A stretch of 64,000 bases of DNA from positions 930,001-994,000 of the forward strand of contig CAVQYZ010000002.1 of NCBI GenBank assembly GCA_963718405.1, in the 5' to 3' direction. Source of the stretch: Bog-756 sp963718405 (lineage in GTDB: Bacteria > Actinomycetota > Acidimicrobiia > Acidimicrobiales > RAAP-2). How positions within the stretch are numbered: position 1 is the first letter of the stretch; each line of letters opens with the position of its first letter. The translations under genes were made by a program, and so were the position numbers. The notes under the pieces are model-generated. The model did no database searches. It saw nothing but the letters and a program-made list of their open reading frames with translations, and was not told the origin of the DNA. Positions 62,082 to 64,000 of this stretch are shown piece after piece.

Positions 62082-62730
62082 TTACAGCCTCCGTAGGACG
62101 GTGACTACCTTCCCGTAGATGGCTACCTCGTCGGGGTCGAACTCCATGGGCGAGAGCCGCTCGTTGGCGGGGGTCAGCACAATCCGGCCATGACGCCGAG
62201 AGAAGGTCTTGACGGTGGCCTCGCCATCGGGGATTCCGGCCACGACCACATCGCCCTGCTCGGCTTCAGGCTGCTGGCGCACCACCACGCAGTCGCCGTC
62301 CATGATTCCGGCGTCGATCATCGAGTCGCCCCGTACCTTCACCATGAACAACGTTCCGGTGCCGGTGAAGTCCTCGGGCAGCGGATACAACTCCTCGATG
62401 TTCTCCTGTGCGAGCATCCCCGTCCCTGCGGCAACCTCGCCCACCAGGGGCACGTGCCTGATGGGCCGGGCCTCGACGATGACTTTGGACGACGGGTCGT
62501 AGCAGACCTCGATGGCCCGCGGCTTGGTGGGATCCCGCCGGAGGTACCCCTCGCGCTGGAGCACAGCGAGATGGGAATGGACCGTGGAGGAAGAGGTCAG
62601 CCCGACCGATTCGCCGATCTCCCGCACCGATGGTGGATAGCCCCGATCCCTCACCGCTGCCGAGATGCAGTCCAAAATCTGTTTGCGCTTGGTGCTCGAG
62701 TACCTGGGCCATGGCTCCCCTTGCCGTCAT
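62082..62730 (-). CDS. lexA: LexA repressor (probable frame break near 62,704)
   Basis: The clear frame starts at residues 'KRKQILDCISAAVRDRGYPPSVREIGESVGL' (HTH) and runs to 62082 with cleavage site 'VAAGTG' (Ala-Gly), catalytic Ser in 'VKVRGDSMIDAGI' and Lys in 'GEATVKTFSR'. Its only in-frame start candidate (TTG 62675) would delete helix 1. ATG 62730, with GGAGG six bases upstream, encodes 'MTARGAMAQ' and joins the LexA frame if one G of the GG at about 62,704 is removed; I give that extent. LexA represses SOS genes until RecA-stimulated self-cleavage. Confidence 0.9.
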
Positions 62731-62746
62731 GCGTCGCCTCCACCGG

Positions 62747-62804
62747 CGAACGTCTGTTTGCCAGACCGTAGACCCCGGTGGTCCAGAAAGCAAACACCCG
62801 TTCG
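62747..62804 (-). promoter_or_regulatory. lexA promoter with two SOS boxes
   Basis: Minus strand: -35 TTGCTT (complement of 62788-62793), 17-bp spacer, -10 TACGGT (complement of 62765-62770). SOS-box-like CAAACacccGTTCG (62791-62804) overlaps the -35 and CGAACgtctGTTTG (62747-62760) sits at the predicted start point. Each differs from CGAAC-N4-GTTCG by one base. Predicts autorepression. Confidence 0.65.
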
Positions 62805-62813
62805 AGAAAACCC

Positions 62814-62867
62814 TTGACACCGAACACACGTTCGTGGTCAGATGACCCCATGACGAACACAGGTTCG
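62814..62867 (+). promoter_or_regulatory. SOS promoter of the LysM gene with two perfect SOS boxes
   Basis: -35 TTGACA (62814-62819). Perfect CGAACacacGTTCG (62821-62834) fills the spacer and perfect CGAACacagGTTCG (62854-62867) follows the predicted start point. A -10 near 62838-62843 (TCAGAT) is weak. LexA binding here should shut off transcription. Confidence 0.75.
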
Positions 62868-62899
62868 ATTGCGGACAGCGACAGTCAGGGGCGACAGTC

Positions 62900-63382
62900 A
62901 TGACGGTCACCTGGTCCGAGCCAGTGCGGATCGATCCCCGGAACGGTGGCCTCCAGCTACTCAGGGACGGGGTCGAGCTCCCTGCCGTGGCCGACGATCC
63001 CCGGCAGGGAATCGGCTGGATCGAGCCGTCGCCGGTCCGACCGCCGCTCACCGTGGTGCCGGAGCGCCGGCGCCGGGTGCCGAAGAAACGTCGCGCCTCA
63101 CCCCAGGTCCGGCGGCGGCGGGCCCTGCTGGCGGTGATGGGACTGCTCCTGTTGGCACTTGCTCTTCCGCTGAGCGGAACCGGTGGTTACTCCCACCCTG
63201 CCGGTTCCGCTCTGGCGGAGACCGGGCGCTCGGTGGCCTACACCGTGCGCCCGGGGGACACGCTGTGGTCGATCGCCGAGCGGGTGGATCCCTCGGCGGA
63301 TCCGCGCCCGCTGGTGGCCCAGCTGGCGGCCCGCCTGGGCACGGACACGGTGGTCCCCGGAGAGCGGGTCGTCCTGCCCTGA
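62900..63382 (+). CDS. LysM-domain membrane protein, likely SOS-induced division inhibitor
   Basis: 160 residues from ATG 62900. A ~75-residue cytoplasmic part ends in a very basic stretch ('RRRRVPKKRR', 'VRRRR'), then one membrane segment ('ALLAVMGLLLLALALPL') and an extracytoplasmic LysM domain ('YTVRPGDTLWSIAERVDPSADPR'). Position between lexA and nrdR, divergent from lexA and under two perfect SOS boxes, matches mycobacterial Rv2719c, corynebacterial DivS and, in role, Bacillus YneA, which delay division after DNA damage. The function is by analogy. No catalytic wall-hydrolase domain is visible. Confidence 0.85.
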   Translation: MTVTWSEPVRIDPRNGGLQLLRDGVELPAVADDPRQGIGWIEPSPVRPPLTVVPERRRRVPKKRRASPQVRRRRALLAVMGLLLLALALPLSGTGGYSHPAGSALAETGRSVAYTVRPGDTLWSIAERVDPSADPRPLVAQLAARLGTDTVVPGERVVLP

Positions 63383-63444
63383 CCAGGAGGTGGCACCGGC
63401 TCGACCAGGCGCTGCCCGACGGTCTAGGACCGGGAGCTGGGCAG

Positions 63445-63450
63445 TAGCCT
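63445..63450 (+). promoter_or_regulatory. -10 element of nrdR
   Basis: TAGCCT ends 6 nt before GTG 63457; no Shine-Dalgarno sequence is present, as expected for a leaderless mRNA. Confidence 0.4.
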
Positions 63451-63456
63451 CGTGGT

Positions 63457-63930
63457 GTGCGATGTCCTTGGTGTCTGGCTGACGACGACCGGGTCGTCGA
63501 TTCCCGGATGGCCGAGGACGGAGCTGCCATCCGGCGTCGGCGGGAGTGCGCAGGATGCGGCCATCGGTACACGACATTCGAGCGGATCGATGAGATCCCG
63601 TTGATGGTGATCAAGCGGTCCGGGGCCCGTCAGCTGTTCGATCGGGGCAAATTGATCGACGGGCTACGGGCGGCGACGAAGAACCGACCAGTATCCGAGG
63701 AGCAGCTCGACGTGTTGGCCCACGACGTCGAGGACGAGCTTCGTGAGGACGGGTCCGAACCAACGTCAGAACAGGTGGGGCTGGCGGTGCTCGAGCGTCT
63801 TCGGGTCCTCGACGAGGTGGCCTACCTTCGTTTCGCCAGTGTGTACAAAGGATTCGAGGGAGTGGACGACTTCCGCCGTGAAGTCGGCCTCCTCACCAAG
63901 ACCACTGCACCCAAGGGCCCCGGAGGTTAG
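63457..63930 (+). CDS. nrdR: Transcriptional repressor NrdR
   Basis: 157 residues from GTG 63457. N-terminal zinc ribbon 'CPWC' ... 'CAGCGHRYTTFER' and ATP-cone domain ('LMVIKRSGARQLFDRGKLIDGL', 'VAYLRFASVYKGF') are complete. It represses ribonucleotide reductase genes according to (d)ATP level. No nrd gene is in the window; nrdR beside lexA is the usual actinobacterial arrangement. The C-terminal tail 'TKTTAPKGPGG' is short. Confidence 0.97.
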   Translation: MRCPWCLADDDRVVDSRMAEDGAAIRRRRECAGCGHRYTTFERIDEIPLMVIKRSGARQLFDRGKLIDGLRAATKNRPVSEEQLDVLAHDVEDELREDGSEPTSEQVGLAVLERLRVLDEVAYLRFASVYKGFEGVDDFRREVGLLTKTTAPKGPGG

Positions 63931-63932
63931 GG

Positions 63933-64000
63933 GTGGCCGAGCTCTTCGATCAGGTCCCGGCCCGGGCGCTGGCCATCTACGCCCATCCGGACGATCCCGA
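63933..64000 (+). CDS. PIG-L/LmbE-family deacetylase, 5' part only
   Basis: Starts at GTG 63933, two bases after the nrdR stop, and runs off the window. The 22 visible residues read 'AELFDQVPARALAIYAHPDDP', with the zinc-binding AHPDD motif that opens PIG-L family N-acetylglucosamine deacetylases (MshB, LmbE and relatives). Its exact type cannot be told from this fragment. Confidence 0.75.
   Translation, partial: MAELFDQVPARALAIYAHPDDP

Overview
The window is very GC-rich, gene-dense actinobacterial DNA. GTG starts are frequent and ATGA/GTGA stop-start overlaps common. The backbone order rpsO-pnp-M16 protease-dapB ... dapA-RNase J-ftsK ... miaB-miaA-dapF-hflX ... lexA-LysM protein-nrdR is the one known from Actinomycetota. 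Secreted proteins ending in 42-residue 'GYWLVASDGG' repeats, tandem TetR genes beside an AurF-like diiron protein, and a succinylase-type lysine pathway suggest the class Acidimicrobiia, probably an uncultured member. That placement is inference; there is no rRNA gene here.

Layout. (1) 1-11.9 kb: a truncated tRNA-Leu, then a tightly coupled surface-glycan operon with five GT4 glycosyltransferases, two related methyltransferase-like proteins, an ABC-2 exporter (Wzm/Wzt type) and, unexpectedly, a ClpP protease. An opposing methyltransferase closes it. The transferases fall into paralogous sets, so the operon looks built by module duplication. (2) 12.2-22.7 kb: an envelope block with an L,D-transpeptidase, a multi-spanning GT-C-like protein, a secreted FG-GAP protein and a SpoIID protein that each end in six 42-residue repeats, and a flippase with a degenerate kinase region. 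(3) 22.8-25.2 kb: HAD phosphatase, enoyl-CoA hydratase family protein, 1-Cys peroxiredoxin. (4) 25.4-47.7 kb: the conserved housekeeping block. Translation and RNA decay are represented by rpsO, pnp, RNase J, hflX, miaA, miaB and queF; lysine and diaminopimelate synthesis by dapA, dapB, dapC and dapF; division and wall by ftsK and a D,D-carboxypeptidase; plus thrB and the TetR/TetR/diiron set. (5) 47.8-59.1 kb: a looser, more AT-rich-looking accessory stretch of small single genes (diguanylate cyclase, Hsp20/HspR-like pair, SDR, lipoproteins, VOC, thioesterase, reductase, GNAT, DODA-type dioxygenase) interrupting the backbone. (6) 59.1-64 kb: dapD-dapE, an aldo/keto reductase, then lexA and a divergent LysM gene sharing four SOS boxes, nrdR and the start of a PIG-L deacetylase.

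Two features run through the window. Many genes carry a TANNNT -10 element ending 6-8 nt before the start codon, which implies leaderless transcripts. In addition, single-base frame breaks occur in otherwise intact essential genes (dapB, dapA, ftsK, D,D-carboxypeptidase, thrB, queF, miaB, miaA, dapF, perhaps lexA and the second TetR). They are densest between 39.6 and 43.4 kb. Because flanking frames keep all catalytic motifs, I read these as sequence errors rather than gene decay and give whole-gene coordinates.

The six dap genes together supply the whole route from aspartate semialdehyde to meso-diaminopimelate (DapA, B, D, C, E, F), so wall precursor and lysine synthesis are essentially complete here. 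SOS control links lexA to a LysM protein that resembles known damage-induced division inhibitors.
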